Shown: positions 61,937 to 64,000 of the stretch, in pieces
Layout of the letters: every line of letters begins with the position of its first letter
Numbering within the stretch: the stretch's first letter is position 1
Origin: Caulobacter sp. RHG1
GTDB lineage: Bacteria > Pseudomonadota > Alphaproteobacteria > Caulobacterales > Caulobacteraceae
Direction of reading: 5' to 3'
Length of the DNA stretch: 64,000 nt
Assembly: GCF_013181195.1 (NCBI RefSeq)
Contig: NZ_SMZP01000005.1
Coordinates: 1 to 64,000 of the forward strand
Program-made: the position numbers and the translations under genes
The notes under the pieces: generated by a model
Database searches by the model: none
What the model saw: the letters and a program-made list of their open reading frames with translations, nothing else
What the model was told of the DNA's origin: nothing

Positions 61937-63517
61937 TTAGAAGGTCAGCGCGCGCGCTTCTTTCACGTGCGGCAGGGCCTGGATCTTGGCCAGCAGGTCG
62001 GCGGCCGGAGCCTGATCGACGCCGACCAGGGCGATCGCATCTTCATCCGCGGAGAGACGGCCCAGGTTGAAGGTGGCGATGTTGACGCCCGCCTCGCCCA
62101 GCAGCATGCCCAGCGCGCCGATGAAGCCCGGCTTGTCCAGGTTGTTGATGTACAGCATGGCCGGCGAGAAGCCCGCGTCCAGCTCCATGCCCTTGACCTC
62201 GACGATGCGCGGCGCGCCGGCGATCACCGTGCCGGCGAAGGCGCGCTTGCCCTTCTCGGTGGTGATGGTCACGCGCATCAGGCTGTCATAGGTGGGGCTG
62301 ACTTCCTGGCGGCTTTCCGAGACGGTGATGCCGCGATCCTTGGCGACGGCCGGGGCCGAAACCATGTTGATCTCGGCCAGCATCGGCTTCAGCACGCCGG
62401 CCAGGGCGGCCGAGGTCATCGGCTTGACGTTCAGCTTCGAGGCTTCGCCCTCGAAGGCGATGTCGATGGCCTTGATGCCGAAGTCGACCATCTGGCCGGC
62501 CAGGGCGCCGATCTTCTCGGCCAGGGCCACGAACGGCTTCAGCTTGGGGGCTTCTTCGGCGGTGATCGACGGGCTGTTGAGGGCGTTGGTGACGGCGCCG
62601 GTCAGCAGGTAGTCGCTGACTTGCTCGGCGACCTGCAGGGCGACGTTCTCCTGCGCTTCCGACGTCGAGGCGCCCAGGTGCGGGGTGGCCACGACCTTGT
62701 CCGAACCGAACAGCGGGTTTTCCTTGGCCGGCTCGGTGACGAACACGTCGAAGGCCGCGCCGCCGACATGGCCGTCGTCCAGCAGCTTGCGCAGAGCGGC
62801 TTCGTCCACGAGACCGCCGCGGGCGCAGTTGACGATCAGCACGCCCTTCTTGGTCTTGGCCAGGTTCTCGGCCGACAGGATGTTGCGGGTCTTGTCGGTC
62901 AGCGGGGTGTGCAGGGTGATGACGTCGGCGCGGGCCAGCAGCTCTTCCAGCTCGACCTTCTCGACGCCGATTTCCACCGCGCGTTCCGGCGACAGGAAGG
63001 GGTCGTAAGCGACGACCTTCATCTTCAGGCCCAGGGCGCGGTCGGCGACGATGCCGCCGATGTTGCCGGCGCCGATCAGGCCCAGGGTCTTGGCGTACAG
63101 CTCAACACCCATGAAGCGGTTCTTCTCCCACTTGCCGGCCTGGGTGGAGGCGTCGGCGGCGGGCAGCTGGCGAGCCAGGGCGAACATCATGGCGATGGCG
63201 TGCTCGGCCGTGGTGATAGAGTTGCCGAAGGGCGTGTTCATCACGACGATGCCCTTGGCCGTGGCGGCCGGGATATCGACATTGTCAACGCCGATGCCGG
63301 CGCGAGCGATGACCTGCAGCTTGTTGGCGGCGGCGATCACGTCCTTGTCGAGCTTGGCGCCCGAGCGGATGGCGATGCCGTCATAGTCGCCGATCACGGC
63401 GATCAGTTCGTCTTTCGACAGGCCGACCTTGATGTCGAAGTCGACGCCGCGGTTCTTGAAGATGTCGACGGCGGCGGGGCTGAGCTTGTCGGCGATGAGG
63501 ACGCGGGGAGCGGTCAT
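61937..63517 (-). CDS. serA: D-3-phosphoglycerate dehydrogenase
   Basis: The 526-aa enzyme starts at the ATG at 63517 (MTAPRVLIADKLSPAAVDIF); upstream frame to 63589 runs into the repeat. It oxidises 3-phosphoglycerate in the first step of serine synthesis. The NAD fold has LIGAGNIGGIVADRALG (about 148-164), a substrate Arg in NCARGGLVDE and the Glu/His pair in PHLGAST. The long type-1 form carries an intervening domain and a C-terminal ACT domain (about 455-526), typical of the serine-feedback branch. serC lies upstream across a palindromic repeat. Confidence 0.97.
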   Translation of the reverse strand: MTAPRVLIADKLSPAAVDIFKNRGVDFDIKVGLSKDELIAVIGDYDGIAIRSGAKLDKDVIAAANKLQVIARAGIGVDNVDIPAATAKGIVVMNTPFGNSITTAEHAIAMMFALARQLPAADASTQAGKWEKNRFMGVELYAKTLGLIGAGNIGGIVADRALGLKMKVVAYDPFLSPERAVEIGVEKVELEELLARADVITLHTPLTDKTRNILSAENLAKTKKGVLIVNCARGGLVDEAALRKLLDDGHVGGAAFDVFVTEPAKENPLFGSDKVVATPHLGASTSEAQENVALQVAEQVSDYLLTGAVTNALNSPSITAEEAPKLKPFVALAEKIGALAGQMVDFGIKAIDIAFEGEASKLNVKPMTSAALAGVLKPMLAEINMVSAPAVAKDRGITVSESRQEVSPTYDSLMRVTITTEKGKRAFAGTVIAGAPRIVEVKGMELDAGFSPAMLYINNLDKPGFIGALGMLLGEAGVNIATFNLGRLSADEDAIALVGVDQAPAADLLAKIQALPHVKEARALTF

Positions 63518-63551
63518 GGGCGGGATTTCCTTGCGGAGAATGTCTGTGAAG

Positions 63552-63661
63552 GCCCCCTCCACCGCCATTCGGCGGTCCCCCTCCCCCAAGAGGGGGAGGA
63601 AAGTTCCACTCCGCCCCCGTCTGGGGGCGGACAGACCTGCGTCAGCAGGTCAGGTGGGGGC
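63552..63661. repeat. Palindrome cluster between serC and serA (family-I-like)
   Basis: A 110-bp element with ends gccccctccacc / ggtgggggc and four internal stems: accgcc-attc-ggcggt, cccctccccc-aaga-gggggagg, ccgcccccgtctgggggcgg and acctg-cgt-cagcaggt. Related to family I by its GC-rich ends, but the internal sequence differs. Confidence 0.7.
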
Positions 63662-63673
63662 TAGTGCTGACTT

Positions 63674-64000
63674 TTAAGCGGCGGCCAGTTCGGCCGAGAC
63701 GGTGGCGAAGGCCCAGTCGAGCCAGGGCGTCAGGGCTTCGAGATCCGAAGCCTCGACCGTGGCGCCGCACCAGATGCGCAGGCCGGCCGGGGCGTCGCGA
63801 TAGCCGCCGATGTCGAGGGCTGCGCCCTCCTTCTCGAGCAGGCTGGCCAGCTTCTTAGCGAAGTCGGCCTGAGCGTCGTCCGGCAGGGCGGCGATCGTCG
63901 GATCGACGACCTTCAGGCACACCGAGGTGTTGGAGCGGATGTCCGGCGTCGCGGCCAGGAAGTCGACCCACTCGGTCTTGGCGACCCAGTCGGCCAGCAC
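63674..64000 (-). CDS. serC: Phosphoserine aminotransferase, C-terminal part (runs off window)
   Basis: The last 108 codons visible read [20 protein letters not shown], then [20 protein letters not shown] and [15 protein letters not shown], matching the C-terminal domain of the alphaproteobacterial-type SerC. The enzyme converts phosphohydroxypyruvate to phosphoserine, the step after SerA. The gene continues beyond 64000. serC-serA order on one strand indicates a serine biosynthesis pair. Confidence 0.9.
   Translation of the reverse strand: MLADWVAKTEWVDFLAATPDIRSNTSVCLKVVDPTIAALPDDAQADFAKKLASLLEKEGAALDIGGYRDAPAGLRIWCGATVEASDLEALTPWLDWAFATVSAELAAA

Overview
The window reads as a chromosomal segment of a high-GC alphaproteobacterium, almost certainly Caulobacter or a very close relative (Caulobacterales). 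The grounds are strongly GC-rich coding with GC-rich third positions, a GTTC-N7-GTTC SOS box in front of imuA-imuB-dnaE2, a perfect FixK/FNR-type box, a TonB-dependent receptor used together with secreted hydrolases, tRNA-Trp ahead of secE-nusG, and ribosomal and RNA polymerase proteins of clear alphaproteobacterial type. No phage, plasmid, insertion sequence or CRISPR array was found.

Layout. 1-3285 (minus strand) is the str operon: rpsL, rpsG, fusA and the start of tuf, served by a good promoter at 3493-3521. 3700-10551 (plus) is a secretion and uptake block: a TonB-like single-span protein, a CocE-type serine hydrolase, a COG1228-type amidohydrolase and a TonB-dependent receptor. 10586-11867 is a TetR regulator facing a carboxymuconolactone-decarboxylase-like enzyme, with two operator-like palindromes between them. 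11973-18372 holds a CgeB-like glycosyltransferase, a chemoreceptor with an anaerobox at its start, an unknown polytopic membrane protein and an exported M24 peptidase.

18596-42888 (mostly minus) is the classical secE-nusG-rplKAJL-rpoBC region, here broken into four islands (rpoBC; rplJL; rplKA; secE-nusG with tRNA-Trp) by unrelated genes. These include a P-loop kinase, a small DUF1328-like membrane protein, a low-GC orphan, an ExoQ-like polymerase, an exported alpha/beta-hydrolase fused to a HIT domain, a flavoprotein, a vapBC module, a TPR protein and a large membrane protein. Three of the islands have candidate sigma-70-type promoters of the form TTG-N17-TA.

43435-54654 carries a lipoprotein, fpr, moeA, a CapD/FlmA-type nucleotide-sugar dehydratase followed 2 bp later by map, a LysR regulator divergent from ilvD, a DUF3626 protein, an esterase and a small cysteine-rich secreted protein. 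54662-60244 is the SOS mutasome operon imuA-imuB-dnaE2. 60397-64000 carries a methyltransferase-like protein, a VanZ-like protein, serA and the 3' part of serC.

The most unusual feature is a set of dispersed palindromic intergenic elements. Family I (about 104-138 bp, outer arms agcgccccctccgtc / gacggagggggcgct) and family II (about 105 bp) sit at gene 3' ends, and their termini repeatedly form the stop codon of the neighbouring gene. One family-I-like element starts 6 bp after the imuA stop. Because imuB overlaps imuA, that element is translated in frame as residues 31-65 or so of ImuB. A separate 60-bp tandem repeat duplicates the rpoC stop region.
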